A DNA stretch of 64,000 bases from Sphingobacterium sp. SGG-5 (GCF_011043525.1 NZ_JAAKGO010000010.1:62001-126000), one strand, 5' to 3'. Shown: positions 24,990 through 35,167, numbered from the stretch's first letter. Translations and numbers: made by a program. The notes: a model not told the origin generated them from the letters alone.

Positions 24990-27900
24990 ATGCAAAGGTA
25001 TAAATTACGCACGAATTCTCACTTTCTTATGCGAATAAAGAAAGGTTTAGGATTATTTTATCTATCTATTGTATTCGGCACATGTGTCAATACGGGATTG
25101 GCACGCAGCCAACCGCTGAGCCTTGCCGCTTCAAAAAGCAAAGCGGCCAAATCGACTGCGACGTTGAAGAATAGTACTTTCAGGCCCCATCAACAAGTAA
25201 AGACATTAAAGGGTAAGGTAAGCGATGAGCGCGGCAAGCCGCTGCCGGGAGTGACAATACGTGTAGTCTCTACCGGCGTACAGGCTATCACCGATGGATC
25301 GGGCAACTTTTCTATCCGAGCTACGGAAGGAGATTACCTAACCTTCACAATGTTAGGATATGAAACGCTTATTCAACAAGTGGGAAGTAGCTTGGAATAC
25401 ACGATAGAAATGACTCCTATTTCTACGGCGATCGAAGAAGTTACGGTCAATATAGGTTACGGAACAGTGGACAAAAGTGACCTGACAGGGTCGGTAGCAC
25501 AAGTCAACATGGAGGATCTAAGCAAAGCACCTGTTGCTTCATTTGATGAGGCGTTGGCAGGGCGCGTTGCCGGTGTGCAGGTCTCCGCCAACGAAGGACA
25601 GCCCGGAACGGAAATGAATATTGTCATTCGAGGCGGAAATTCTCTTACGCAGAGTAATGACCCCCTATATGTTATTGATGGGTTTCCCATTGAAGATCCG
25701 GGTGCCGCGGTGATCAACCCCGGTGACATCGAATCCATCAGTATCCTAAAAGACGCTTCAGCAACCGCTATTTACGGATCAAGAGGGGCCAATGGCGTGG
25801 TGATTATTGAGTCTAAGAAAGGACAGATCGGCCGGCCGGTTATCCGATACGATGGCTCCATTGGATTTCAACAGGTCACAAACAAGATGGAAATGATGTC
25901 TCCCTATGATTTTGTGAAATATCAACTTGAAATGAACCCGGAAGTTAGCCCGATCGTATATTTAACGCGTCCCGGACGTACGTTGGAAGATTACCGGAAC
26001 CTTCCTGGAGTTAATTGGCAGGACTTGATGTTCCGACAATCGCCGATGCATAACCACAACTTGTCTGTCACTGGGGGAACAAAAGAAACACGCTATCGGA
26101 TAGCAGCTTCGCTGTTTGATCGTGAAGGAATTGTTGTTAATTCGGGCTATGGACGTGCGCAAGCTCGGATTGGATTGGATCAGACGGTGACGAATAAATT
26201 GACCGTGGGTTTGCAATTCAATTATTCCAGGGACAAAAACTATGGAAGTTTGTCGTCTGCATCACAGGGAGTGTCCACGGGTTATTCTACCTATATGTTA
26301 TATCGGATATGGGGATACAGACCGATCACAGGTGTAGGGAGCGCTGCCGATTTAGTAGATGAAATAATGGATGATGAGGGTCTTGTGTCTTTTGCCGATG
26401 CACGTGTTAACCCGGTAATGTCAGCGGAAAACGAGATACGTGAACAGTCAAGAAATACACTTATCGGAAATGCATATGTGAAGTACAAAATTACGGATGA
26501 TCTCGAACTGGATATTCGGGGAGGGGTCAACTCCAGGTGGGTCAAAGATGAAGAGTTCTATAATTCCCGGACCGCTCGAGGATATCCGAGTCTGAGTAAC
26601 TTCAAGGGCGTGAATGGGATATTTGGACAGGTTGAGCGAACGGATTGGATGAATGAAAATACCTTAACGTATAAAAAGCGAACAGCAAATAAGCGCCATT
26701 CCATCAATGCGGTTGTTGGAATGACTATGCAAGCACGGGATCAGTCTCGATACGGTTACGAGGCATATGAGTTACTAAATGAAAACTTAGGGCTAAGCGG
26801 GATGGATAATGGTGAGCCCGGCCCACTGGATGCGCTCCACACTGGTCATACCTTGGTTTCTTTTCTGACACGTGGAAACTACAGTTATCGCTCTAAATAT
26901 TTGGTGACAGCTACATTCCGAGCAGATGGCTCATCGAAATTCTCGCCCCAGAACAGATGGGGATATTTCCCTTCCATGGGCTTGGCATGGCGGATTTCCC
27001 GGGAGAAGTTTATGAAGTCATTACCGCTGTTTTCAGATGCTAAATTCAGATTTAGTTATGGGGAAACCGGAAATAACAGAATTGGGGATTTTGTACGGTT
27101 TTCCTCCTTAAGCACGGATTATCCCCGATACTACCCTTTTAATAATACGCCTACGGCCTCAGTTAATACGAATCGATTTGGTAACGAAAACCTGAGATGG
27201 GAAACAACAAAACAGACTGACATTGGACTGGATTTAGCACTATTCAAAAACAAACTGAATTTAACCGTCGATGTATATCGTAAAAATACACACGACTTAT
27301 TGTTAAATGCAAACGTGCCCTATAGTTCGGGCTATTCTACGATCTACAAAAATATCGGATTGATACGGAATGAGGGTCTCGAGATCTCCTTGAGCACAAC
27401 AAACCTGAAGAAGAAACATTTCATATGGACGACGGATTTCAATATCAGCTTTAATAGAAACAAAGTATTGGGGTTGACGGACGATGAAGAACAGATACTC
27501 TCCGACGTGAGCTGGACATCAACCTACAATAGCCAACCCTTGTATATGGCTAAGCTGGGCGGCAGTGCAGCTTCGTTTATTGGATACGTGTGGGATGGGG
27601 TGTATCAATATTCGGATTTTAATGTATTGCTAAATGGGACGTACGTGCTGAAGAATGGCGTACCGACCAATGGACTGGATCGTGAAGCCATACAGCCGGG
27701 AGATATGAAATACGTGGATATCAACGATGATGGAATTATGAACGAGCAGGATATCGTGGAGATTGGCCGGGGAATTCCGGTTCATATCGGTGGATTTAAT
27801 AACAACTTTAGCTATAAGGGGTTTAGCCTGAATGTCTTTTTCCAATGGTCCTATGGCAATGATATCTTCAATACCAATCGAATTATGTTTGAAGGGAATT

Positions 27901-28277
27901 CAGAAGGCAGAGGACATTTGAATCAATACGCTTCCTATGTCGATCGTTGGTCGCCCGACAATCAAGATAGTCGAAATTATCGTGCCGGTGGGCAAGGTCC
28001 CCGGGGAGTTTATTCCTCCAAATATGTTGAAGATGGGTCTTATCTGCGCCTAAAGACAGTGGCTTTGTCGTACAACTTGTCTCAATCTCTTGTGGGAAAA
28101 TTAAAAATGAACGGTTTGGAACTCTATGCTTCGGCCCAGAATCTATATACCTGGACAAATTATTCGGGCATGGATCCTGAGGTATCCGTCAGGCATTCGA
28201 CGCTCACACCAGGGTTTGATTATTCAGCCTATCCAATGGCAAAAACCTTAGTGTTTGGTGTCAAGGCTAAATTTTAA
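24990..28277 (+). CDS. SusC/RagA-family TonB-linked outer-membrane transporter (complete)
   Basis: 1095-residue outer-membrane importer. In order: signal region (hydrophobic stretch about 20-38; second Met at residue 14 is an alternative start), a carboxypeptidase-regulatory-like domain (about 72-150; LKGKVSDERGKPLPGVTIRV, GYETLIQQV), the plug with LAGRVAGVQVSANEGQPG and ISILKDASATAIYGSRGANG (about 160-285), and a long beta-barrel ending in VFGVKAKF. It forms a pair with the SusD gene 48 bases downstream. It is preceded by a consensus promoter and an unusually long leader and is divergent from the PLC/phosphonate operon. Substrate unknown; the downstream phosphoesterases suggest a phosphorylated or phosphonylated glycan or lipid, which is inference. 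Confidence 0.96.
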   Translation: MQRYKLRTNSHFLMRIKKGLGLFYLSIVFGTCVNTGLARSQPLSLAASKSKAAKSTATLKNSTFRPHQQVKTLKGKVSDERGKPLPGVTIRVVSTGVQAITDGSGNFSIRATEGDYLTFTMLGYETLIQQVGSSLEYTIEMTPISTAIEEVTVNIGYGTVDKSDLTGSVAQVNMEDLSKAPVASFDEALAGRVAGVQVSANEGQPGTEMNIVIRGGNSLTQSNDPLYVIDGFPIEDPGAAVINPGDIESISILKDASATAIYGSRGANGVVIIESKKGQIGRPVIRYDGSIGFQQVTNKMEMMSPYDFVKYQLEMNPEVSPIVYLTRPGRTLEDYRNLPGVNWQDLMFRQSPMHNHNLSVTGGTKETRYRIAASLFDREGIVVNSGYGRAQARIGLDQTVTNKLTVGLQFNYSRDKNYGSLSSASQGVSTGYSTYMLYRIWGYRPITGVGSAADLVDEIMDDEGLVSFADARVNPVMSAENEIREQSRNTLIGNAYVKYKITDDLELDIRGGVNSRWVKDEEFYNSRTARGYPSLSNFKGVNGIFGQVERTDWMNENTLTYKKRTANKRHSINAVVGMTMQARDQSRYGYEAYELLNENLGLSGMDNGEPGPLDALHTGHTLVSFLTRGNYSYRSKYLVTATFRADGSSKFSPQNRWGYFPSMGLAWRISREKFMKSLPLFSDAKFRFSYGETGNNRIGDFVRFSSLSTDYPRYYPFNNTPTASVNTNRFGNENLRWETTKQTDIGLDLALFKNKLNLTVDVYRKNTHDLLLNANVPYSSGYSTIYKNIGLIRNEGLEISLSTTNLKKKHFIWTTDFNISFNRNKVLGLTDDEEQILSDVSWTSTYNSQPLYMAKLGGSAASFIGYVWDGVYQYSDFNVLLNGTYVLKNGVPTNGLDREAIQPGDMKYVDINDDGIMNEQDIVEIGRGIPVHIGGFNNNFSYKGFSLNVFFQWSYGNDIFNTNRIMFEGNSEGRGHLNQYASYVDRWSPDNQDSRNYRAGGQGPRGVYSSKYVEDGSYLRLKTVALSYNLSQSLVGKLKMNGLELYASAQNLYTWTNYSGMDPEVSVRHSTLTPGFDYSAYPMAKTLVFGVKAKF

Positions 28278-28324
28278 TGGTATTGATAGATAGTGGGGTA
28301 ACACACCGATAAAATTGTGAAAAA

Positions 28325-29905
28325 ATGAAAAAAGAACTTATATATATCGTTGTACTGGGATTAACACTGCTAACATCGTGCGATAAATTCCTCGATGTAG
28401 TGCCCAAGGATTTTGTCAGTCCGGAAAACTATTTTCAGACTGAAGAAGAGGCCAATTTCGCTTTGGCCGGCATTTATTCAACCTTGACACAAAATGCGAC
28501 CTATGCCTCTTACATGTTGGGGCGAATGGGATTGGAAGGAGACGAGTCGTGGAATCACTATACGGGAGATCGTTTTACTGTTGCAGACAATAATTACGGA
28601 CCCAACGAATCTCGAATATTGGCGAATTGGCGGGAATGGTATGGGGGTATAAACCGTGCCAATATCTTTCTGGAGAACATTGACCGGGTCGCTATGGATG
28701 AGGCCAAGAAGCAGAGTATGATTGGTGAAGCACTGTTTTTACGGGCCTATTTCTACCTCATGTTGGTGAATCGATTTGGTGATGTTCCTCTTATTTTGGA
28801 AAGTATAAAAACGAGTGATGTGGAGAGTCTTCAAATACCACAGACGCCAGCAAAACAGATTTATGACAAAATATTAGCGGATATGGAAGAGGCAGCCGAA
28901 ATGGTGGACGATATAACAGCTATTGGATATGGCGGACGCGTCAGCAAATCTGCTATCTGGGGTATCATGGCCAGAACGTGTCTCTATGTTGCGGGGAATC
29001 CAATCAACGATGTATCTCGATACAAGGAAGCTAGAGATTGGGCAGAAAAAGTAATAGAAACAGGTGTACACCGTCTGAACCCCTCTTTCCCACAGATATT
29101 TATCAACCATGTACAAGATATATATGATATTGAGGAAAGCATATGGGAAGTGGAATTCTGGGGGAATGGTACGGGTATATATGCCAATTTAGGGGGGTAT
29201 GTAGGACGGAACAACGGAATAGGTAACACGGAAGATCCAACAGTGGGGTATGCCGTAGGAGCAACCCGTATCGCCCGACCGTTGTATTTCAAATTTACAT
29301 CCGATGATCTCCGCAGAGATTGGGCAATCGCACCTTTCCGCTATGTCGGAAAGGAAAAGGCAGATACTGTATATTGGGAACCGAGCCAACTCTACCAGCG
29401 GTACTGTGGCAAGTGGCGGCGGATATATGAATTAATCTTACCTCGCTCAACCACCCGGACAGCAACGAATTTTCCCTTGTTGCGGTATTCTGACGTATTA
29501 CTCATGTTTGCAGAAGCTGAAAATGAAGTGCATGGTGAACCTACAGATGCCGCTTACGAAGCGGTGAATCAGGTGAAGCGAAGAGCTTATGGATACGACC
29601 AATACACATCCAATCCGACTATCGATGAGGCCGATCTGTCTTACCAGGAATTTTTAGAATATATTCAAGACGAACGGTCACGAGAATTGGCATTTGAGGG
29701 GTTACGGAAAAGTGACCTGGTCCGATGGGGGATTTATGTCCGAAATATGCAGTATGTCGCACAGGATGTCGCACCGATATCCGGGGATTTTTATGACTTC
29801 CCGAGGAGAACTTTCGGATCGGTAACCGAACGGCATACCCTTTGGCCGATCCCGACCTATGAACTCGGGCTGAATCCTCATTTGGTACAAAATCCCGGCT
29901 GGTAA
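28325..29905 (+). CDS. SusD/RagB-family surface lipoprotein
   Basis: 526-residue binding partner of the preceding SusC. The N-terminus is a lipoprotein signal (VVLGLTLLTSC, Cys about residue 19) followed by the canonical DKFLDVVPKDFVSPENYF. The N-terminal SusD-like domain shows ALAGIYSTLTQNATY and GGINRANIFLENID with EALFLRAYFYLMLVNRFGDV; the C-terminal RagB/SusD domain shows LLRYSDVLLMFAEAENEV, AVNQVKRRAYG and IQDERSRELAFEGLRKSDLV before the typical LWPIPTYELGLNPHLVQNPG ending. All hallmark segments are intact. Surface-exposed on the outer membrane. Ligand not predictable from sequence. Confidence 0.97.
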   Translation: MKKELIYIVVLGLTLLTSCDKFLDVVPKDFVSPENYFQTEEEANFALAGIYSTLTQNATYASYMLGRMGLEGDESWNHYTGDRFTVADNNYGPNESRILANWREWYGGINRANIFLENIDRVAMDEAKKQSMIGEALFLRAYFYLMLVNRFGDVPLILESIKTSDVESLQIPQTPAKQIYDKILADMEEAAEMVDDITAIGYGGRVSKSAIWGIMARTCLYVAGNPINDVSRYKEARDWAEKVIETGVHRLNPSFPQIFINHVQDIYDIEESIWEVEFWGNGTGIYANLGGYVGRNNGIGNTEDPTVGYAVGATRIARPLYFKFTSDDLRRDWAIAPFRYVGKEKADTVYWEPSQLYQRYCGKWRRIYELILPRSTTRTATNFPLLRYSDVLLMFAEAENEVHGEPTDAAYEAVNQVKRRAYGYDQYTSNPTIDEADLSYQEFLEYIQDERSRELAFEGLRKSDLVRWGIYVRNMQYVAQDVAPISGDFYDFPRRTFGSVTERHTLWPIPTYELGLNPHLVQNPGW

Positions 29906-29964
29906 CAGTGACAGCAGTATGTTAAGTTAAAATAAAGTCAATCATACATAAGAGTAAATTAGAC

Positions 29965-30987
29965 ATGAAAGAATTATTTAAAAAATATCTCCCGATATTG
30001 TGCATACTTTGCACTGTCGTGTCGTGTAAGGATATGCCAGAAAGCTTCTTGACCAATACAAGTGAATTGCCTATGGATGTCGAAGAAAAACCTGGAGCTT
30101 TGGAGTTTAATGTAACCGTTGATCCCAGTAGTCTGTTGAAAGTAGGTGAGAAGGTCACCTTTCAGTTCACCGGGAATGCCGAGGTCATTGCGTTTTATTC
30201 CGGTACTTTTGGCAACGCTTATGCGTATCGGGATCAGGATCGGTTTTATGACGTTGGTGCTAGCTTAAGTTTTCAATCGTCCAAGTCGCCCAGCTCCTCA
30301 AACACCCAACCCAATTGGGAACCCGCTGAATTATTCTATTCTACAGATTTCAATGGTGATAGAAGTAGCCCAAACGCTTATACTAATGTGAAGGCCGCGA
30401 CATGGCTACCTCTTACAGACCGCTTCGAATTACCAAGAGGTACGCCTCAGGGCCTTGCAGCCTATGTCAATTCGGGTATGGAAGATATATCTGACATTTT
30501 TGAAGGCGGTGGACCTGTTTATTTGGCTTGGCACTGCACCACTCAGGCAGCATCCAATCGGGTACAATTTAATGTGATCGAATCAAGCATTCAAGGGATT
30601 GTGACCGACAATCCCACGTTGTCTACCGAACTGTATAATCAAAGTCAACTTAATTTTCAATGGGTGTTAAATCCGGCAGCAGCGAATCAGGGATCGCGTC
30701 TACCCGATGAGTATACGTCTGCTACAGTACTACAATGGGACGGTGTGTATAATAATCTTTCGGGGCCATTTAAAGAAGGATATGCTATTAGTGAACCGCT
30801 TGAGTTGCCTCAATTTAATGCCGGCCGGGACACACCGATGTCCATCGTCGGACGATGGAATAACAAAACGATGAAGCATACCTTTACCTACGACAAGGCT
30901 GGTGAATATGAAGTCGCCTTTATTGCTTCCCACCTCGGCTCGGAACAGGAGATTATCAAGACAATAACCATCAATATTGAAGAATAA
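29965..30987 (+). CDS. DUF5017-like surface lipoprotein, paralogue 1
   Basis: 340-residue lipoprotein (lipobox VVSC, Cys about residue 21), 59 bases after susD. The segment LEFNVTVDPSSLLKVGEKVTF followed by FTGNAEVIAFYSGTFGNAYAYRDQDR matches the DUF5017 pattern of a PKD-like first domain found in SusE/SusF positions. Later segments WLPLTDRFELPRG, DISDIFEGGGPVYLAWHC and FTYDKAGEYEVAFIASH recur in the next gene's product, so the two are tandem paralogues. Expected at the cell surface as an accessory binding protein of the SusCD complex. The family name rests on recalled motifs; the ligand is unknown. Confidence 0.8.
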   Translation: MKELFKKYLPILCILCTVVSCKDMPESFLTNTSELPMDVEEKPGALEFNVTVDPSSLLKVGEKVTFQFTGNAEVIAFYSGTFGNAYAYRDQDRFYDVGASLSFQSSKSPSSSNTQPNWEPAELFYSTDFNGDRSSPNAYTNVKAATWLPLTDRFELPRGTPQGLAAYVNSGMEDISDIFEGGGPVYLAWHCTTQAASNRVQFNVIESSIQGIVTDNPTLSTELYNQSQLNFQWVLNPAAANQGSRLPDEYTSATVLQWDGVYNNLSGPFKEGYAISEPLELPQFNAGRDTPMSIVGRWNNKTMKHTFTYDKAGEYEVAFIASHLGSEQEIIKTITINIEE

Positions 30988-31003
30988 GAATAAAAATAAA
31001 GCT

Positions 31004-31945
31004 ATGAAAGCAAATTATATATTAGTTTCCCTGTTTATCAGTTGTACCTGGTTTTCTTGTGAGAAAACAACAGTGCCTAAGGCTCCCGAATTTGATGCAA
31101 AGGTTCCTTCCTCTATTTATAAAGTTGGGGATAGTATCATTTTTAATCTGGAGGGAAACCCCGACGTCATTACCTTCTATTCGGGAGAAAACGGTGCAGC
31201 TTACTCATTTAAAGGCCAAGAAAGGGTGTATGCAGCAACAACAGGACTCTCGTTTTATAGCGCGATGTACGCGGGAGATAATCCGGAATGTGCAGCGTTG
31301 AAATATTCTACTGACTATACCGGTGTATATACACCGGAAGCGATACGTCAAGCGACTTGGGTGGATATTACGGATCGGTTTCATATTCCTCCCATTAATG
31401 GTACGGCGGCTGTGTTGGAGCCATCAGGTGAAAAGGATATATCCGATATATTTCCAGATGAAACGACACCGGTTTATTTTGCTTGGTTCTTTACAACGAA
31501 CGAGAATTCTGGTCGTACACGTTTCCAGATTAGAGATTTTGAGGTAAAAGGCATAGTCACGGACGATCCAGACGTGTCGGGCGTTACCTATGATTTTCTT
31601 TCTTGTGGATTTCAAATGATTAAAGGTGAGGGTTTCGAAATCCAGGATCATGAAACCACGACTCCCCGGGTCACCGAAGCAATGATCCTATGGGATGGCG
31701 TATTTGCAAATACTTCGTTTAAGGAGGGATGGGCTGTTTCCCTTCCGATTTATCCCACAACTGAAGTCAATCTTGGCAGAGATTATGGTGTTGGTATTAA
31801 ATCAGCCTTGGATGCAAGACTTTTAAGTCATGGCTATGTCTATCGGAAACCAGGAAATTATAGGGTTACATTTGTCGCAGCCGATGCCAATGCATACGGG
31901 AAAAGTGAAGTAGTCAAACATATCGATATTACAGTTATACCATAA
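31004..31945 (+). CDS. DUF5017-like surface lipoprotein, paralogue 2
   Basis: Lipoprotein of 313 residues from ATG 31004. An in-frame ATG at 30977 would overlap the upstream gene and add a Lys/Asn-rich tail before the signal peptide, so the later start is chosen. Lipobox WFSC about residue 20. It aligns with the preceding protein: VGDSIIFNLEGNPDVITFYS, GENGAAYSFKGQER, WVDITDRFHIPP, KDISDIFPDETTPVYFAWFF, and a C-terminal KPGNYRVTFVAADAN. Side-by-side paralogues after SusCD are typical of SusE/SusF-like auxiliary binders with different ligand preference. No catalytic motif. Confidence 0.8.
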   Translation: MKANYILVSLFISCTWFSCEKTTVPKAPEFDAKVPSSIYKVGDSIIFNLEGNPDVITFYSGENGAAYSFKGQERVYAATTGLSFYSAMYAGDNPECAALKYSTDYTGVYTPEAIRQATWVDITDRFHIPPINGTAAVLEPSGEKDISDIFPDETTPVYFAWFFTTNENSGRTRFQIRDFEVKGIVTDDPDVSGVTYDFLSCGFQMIKGEGFEIQDHETTTPRVTEAMILWDGVFANTSFKEGWAVSLPIYPTTEVNLGRDYGVGIKSALDARLLSHGYVYRKPGNYRVTFVAADANAYGKSEVVKHIDITVIP

Positions 31946-31956
31946 AGAGAATATAT

Positions 31957-32871
31957 ATGAAACACAATAGTTTTATTTTAAGCTGCCTCTGTTTGTTTCT
32001 CTGTGTCGGAGGGGCCTGTACTAAGACACAACAGCCTAAAGGCGAATCAGATACTTCAATGGAAGAGGCGACCACAATTCGGTTAGCAACTTACAATATC
32101 CGATCAAATTTCGGATCAGACACGCAGGATTGGGACACCCGGTTAGCATCCTTGGATGCGTTATTCCAAAAGTATAATTTTGACATTATCGGTGTTCAAG
32201 AGCCTTACCAGCGCCAAATCGATGATTTGATGGAATTATATGGAGATACCTATGACTATTATGTGGTCAATACCGGCAATGTCGTCGGGGGCGGTGTGTC
32301 ACATAGTAATCCTGTCTTTTGGCGAAAATCCCGTTTCACGTTACAGGATAAAGGTGTTTTTTGGTTTTCTACGACACCTGAAGTGGAGGGTTCCGTCAGT
32401 TGGGATGCCTCTCAGGCACGAAACTGTGTTTGGGTAAAGTTATATGACAACGAATATAAACTTTCCCTCTTCGTCTTCAATGTACACTTTGATCATGAAA
32501 GTACAGTAGCCAGGAATAATAGTGCCGGTCTATTAGTCGATAAAGTGAAAGCGATAGCTGGCGCACATTTAACCCTTTGTACAGGCGATTTTAATACAAA
32601 CCAGAATACAACTGCATTTGCTACCTTAACGACAAGTGATGTGCTAATAGATACACATCCGATTGCAGAAAAAATGGTAAATGATGACTATAAGACGAAT
32701 CATGGGTATACCGTCATCCCACCTGAGGAGGGTAGTTTACGCATTGATCATGTATTGATTTCCAAGTTATTTCCAAAAAAGGTTAAGCTATGGCAGTGCG
32801 TTATTGATAACTTTAATGGAAATTGGGCCTCAGACCACTATCCTGTTTTCATTGATCTTGATCTGAACTAA
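31957..32871 (+). CDS. Endonuclease/exonuclease/phosphatase-fold lipoprotein
   Basis: Surface or periplasmic hydrolase of phosphoester bonds. The 304-residue product has a lipobox (GGAC, Cys21) and the complete active-site set of the EEP superfamily: Asn47 (ATYNIRS), Glu82 (IGVQEP), His177 (NVHFDH), Asp211/Asn213 (TGDFNTN), Asp264-His265 (RIDHVLIS) and Asp293-His294 (SDHYPVF). It starts 11 bases after the second DUF5017-like gene. EEP enzymes include nucleases, sphingomyelinases, inositol phosphatases and glycan phosphatases, so the substrate is open. Lipid anchoring beside SusCD argues for an extracytoplasmic phosphodiester or phosphomonoester of the imported ligand rather than DNA repair. 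Confidence 0.88.
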   Translation: MKHNSFILSCLCLFLCVGGACTKTQQPKGESDTSMEEATTIRLATYNIRSNFGSDTQDWDTRLASLDALFQKYNFDIIGVQEPYQRQIDDLMELYGDTYDYYVVNTGNVVGGGVSHSNPVFWRKSRFTLQDKGVFWFSTTPEVEGSVSWDASQARNCVWVKLYDNEYKLSLFVFNVHFDHESTVARNNSAGLLVDKVKAIAGAHLTLCTGDFNTNQNTTAFATLTTSDVLIDTHPIAEKMVNDDYKTNHGYTVIPPEEGSLRIDHVLISKLFPKKVKLWQCVIDNFNGNWASDHYPVFIDLDLN

Positions 32872-32899
32872 TATCCATCCTGAGCAAAATATATAGACT

Positions 32900-33895
32900 A
32901 TGAATAGAAGATTTTTTATCAGAAATACCTCATTGATCGCCGCTGCTGCAGCGACCTTAGATGTACCTGTGTTAGGTGCCAAGACCGAGGTTGAACAATT
33001 TAATACCTCGGCCAATATACGATTTGGAATCTGTACTGATTTGCATTATGACATCATGCCGGACGGACTGGATCGGATTAAAGCATTTGTATCTACCATG
33101 AATGCTGAAAAAGCTGACTTCATTATCCAAATGGGGGATTTTTGCAAGTGTTATGACTACAATCGTCCCTTACTTGATGAATGGAACAAATTTAATGGGC
33201 CACGTTACCACGTTATAGGCAATCACGATATGGATGGTGGATTTACCGAGGAGCAGGTTGTGGAGTTCTGGAAGTCAGACGGCAGGTATTATTCGTTCGA
33301 TGTCAAGGGTTATCATTTTATTATCCTCGATGGCAATGAAGGTAAGCGTACGGATTGTCGGAGATACCCGTCTACCTTATCGAATACACAGTTAGCTTGG
33401 TTGGAGAAAGATTTGGATCAGACTTCATTACCAGTCATTGTCTTTATACATCAGGGACTGGACAGCGATTCTGGTGTACAGAACGCGACCAAAGTCCGGT
33501 ATATATTACAAGAAGCTAATATAAAATATGGGCGGCAGAAAGTACATGTTGTTTTTTCCGGTCACCATCATAAGGATTATCATAATGTCATCAATGGAAT
33601 CCATTATATTCAGATCAACAGTATGTCGAATCATTTTCTAGGGAAGAATTATAAGGCAGCATCTTATCCGCCGGATATCCTCACCAAATATCCGAAACTA
33701 TGGGAGGTAACTCCATATCGTGATCCGTTATGGGCTAAGATTGATATTGCGCCAGACGGCACATTTACACTGATTGGTCAAAAATCTACGTTTATTGGCC
33801 CTTCTCCAAAGGAGCGAGGCGTATCGCGATTTAAAGATATTTATCCTGCTGTTCCCTATGTCTCTGATCGAAAGTTTAATTTATTATTCACCTAA
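32900..33895 (+). CDS. Calcineurin-like metallophosphoesterase, Tat-type signal
   Basis: 331-residue binuclear metal phosphoesterase. The N-terminus (NRRFFIRNTSLIAAAAA) looks like a twin-arginine signal, so export folded with metals bound. Motifs in order: Asp47-x-His49 (TDLHYD), Gly-Asp80 (QMGDF), GNHD at 107-110, a His in FIHQGLDSD, and GHHH in VFSGHHHKDYH; all ligands of the family are present. It could act on phosphomonoesters or diesters produced by the EEP lipoprotein 28 bases upstream or by the PLCs. The sialidase-fold gene follows after 9 bases. Substrate class not resolvable by eye. Confidence 0.88.
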   Translation: MNRRFFIRNTSLIAAAAATLDVPVLGAKTEVEQFNTSANIRFGICTDLHYDIMPDGLDRIKAFVSTMNAEKADFIIQMGDFCKCYDYNRPLLDEWNKFNGPRYHVIGNHDMDGGFTEEQVVEFWKSDGRYYSFDVKGYHFIILDGNEGKRTDCRRYPSTLSNTQLAWLEKDLDQTSLPVIVFIHQGLDSDSGVQNATKVRYILQEANIKYGRQKVHVVFSGHHHKDYHNVINGIHYIQINSMSNHFLGKNYKAASYPPDILTKYPKLWEVTPYRDPLWAKIDIAPDGTFTLIGQKSTFIGPSPKERGVSRFKDIYPAVPYVSDRKFNLLFT

Positions 33896-33904
33896 CGACT
33901 TATT

Positions 33905-35167
33905 ATGATGAATTCTTTGTGTATCAGTACTGTTTTATTGCTATGTATCGGCTTCCATATAAATTGCCGGGCCGCACATTCGGTGAAATCTGATTCGATC
34001 AATATCAACGGCGTATCCGGTTCCGTGGTGGCATACAGCCCAGCATCGACGGGGATTTATTTAGGATCTCCTAGTTTGGCTATTTTGCCGAATGGAGACT
34101 ATGTGGCATCGCATGATACATTTGGACCAGAAAGCTCCGAATGGGTTCAGGCCGTATCCCGGATTTATCGATCTACTGACAAAGGAGCCAACTGGACACA
34201 AATTGCTGAAATCAGTGGTGCTTTTTGGAGTAAGCTGTTTGTACATCACGGAACATTATATTTTTTAGGCCCGGATCGGCACCACGGAACATTACTTATC
34301 CGCAAATCCTTAAATGGTGGAGAAACCTGGACAAGACCAACCAATAAACAAAACGGGCTATTGCTGGATGGTTTATATCACTGCGCACCAATGCCTGTTA
34401 TCGAACATAATGGACGGCTGTGGCGTGCGATGGAAACCGCCCATGGTCCTATCTTACAATGGGGTAAGCGCTATGGCGCTATGATGATGTCTGTGCCGGT
34501 GGATGCGGACTTGCTGAAAGCTAAAAGTTGGACATGTAGCAATTCCCTATTGTATGATTCGACCTACTTGAACGGTCATTTCAATGGTTGGTTGGAAGGG
34601 AATGCAGTTGTGGGTCCGCATGGAAATATAGTGAATGTGTTGCGGGTAGATGATCGTACGACATTTGAAGAAAAGGCTGCCATCGTATCCGTAAGTGAGG
34701 ATGGTAAGACAGCCACATTTGATGATGATATTGGGTTTATACCTTTTCCCGGGGGGAGCAAAAAATTTGTTATCCGTTATGATAGTGCGACCAAATTGTA
34801 TTGGACGCTGACCAATTATATCCCCGATTCGCTGAAACAACAACTTTACCAGCAGTCTCCAAAGTTGCGCTCATCGCGAGTGCGTAATACATTGGCCCTC
34901 TGCAGTTCCTCTGATCTCATCGATTGGACAGTAAACAAAATCGCCCTGCAGGATACCAGTGTCGCTAAACACGGCTTTCAATACGTAGACTGGCAATTTG
35001 AGGGAGACGATATCATTTTCTTATCCCGCACAGCATATAAGGACGACATGGGCGGGGCGAATAACTGCCATGATTCGAATTTTATTACTTTTCATCGGAT
35101 ATTGAAATTCCGTGCGTTCAAGGATAGCGACGCATTACACGCAGGAAATAGAGCCAACCAAAAATGA
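33905..35167 (+). CDS. Sialidase-fold (BNR repeat) exported protein
   Basis: 420-residue protein with an N-terminal signal peptide (CISTVLLLCIGFHINCRA) and beta-propeller features. Two Asp-box-like motifs, YRSTDKGANWTQ and RKSLNGGETWTR, and the opening LGSPSLAILPNGDYVASHD with a following strand pattern are typical of exo-alpha-sialidase/BNR proteins in Bacteroidota. A canonical sialidase arginine triad was not confirmed, so glycosidase activity and sugar specificity stay open. It ends unit C, after the two phosphoesterases, and suggests that the imported ligand carries a glycan. A short gap with an own promoter follows before the XRE gene. Confidence 0.75.
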   Translation: MMNSLCISTVLLLCIGFHINCRAAHSVKSDSININGVSGSVVAYSPASTGIYLGSPSLAILPNGDYVASHDTFGPESSEWVQAVSRIYRSTDKGANWTQIAEISGAFWSKLFVHHGTLYFLGPDRHHGTLLIRKSLNGGETWTRPTNKQNGLLLDGLYHCAPMPVIEHNGRLWRAMETAHGPILQWGKRYGAMMMSVPVDADLLKAKSWTCSNSLLYDSTYLNGHFNGWLEGNAVVGPHGNIVNVLRVDDRTTFEEKAAIVSVSEDGKTATFDDDIGFIPFPGGSKKFVIRYDSATKLYWTLTNYIPDSLKQQLYQQSPKLRSSRVRNTLALCSSSDLIDWTVNKIALQDTSVAKHGFQYVDWQFEGDDIIFLSRTAYKDDMGGANNCHDSNFITFHRILKFRAFKDSDALHAGNRANQK

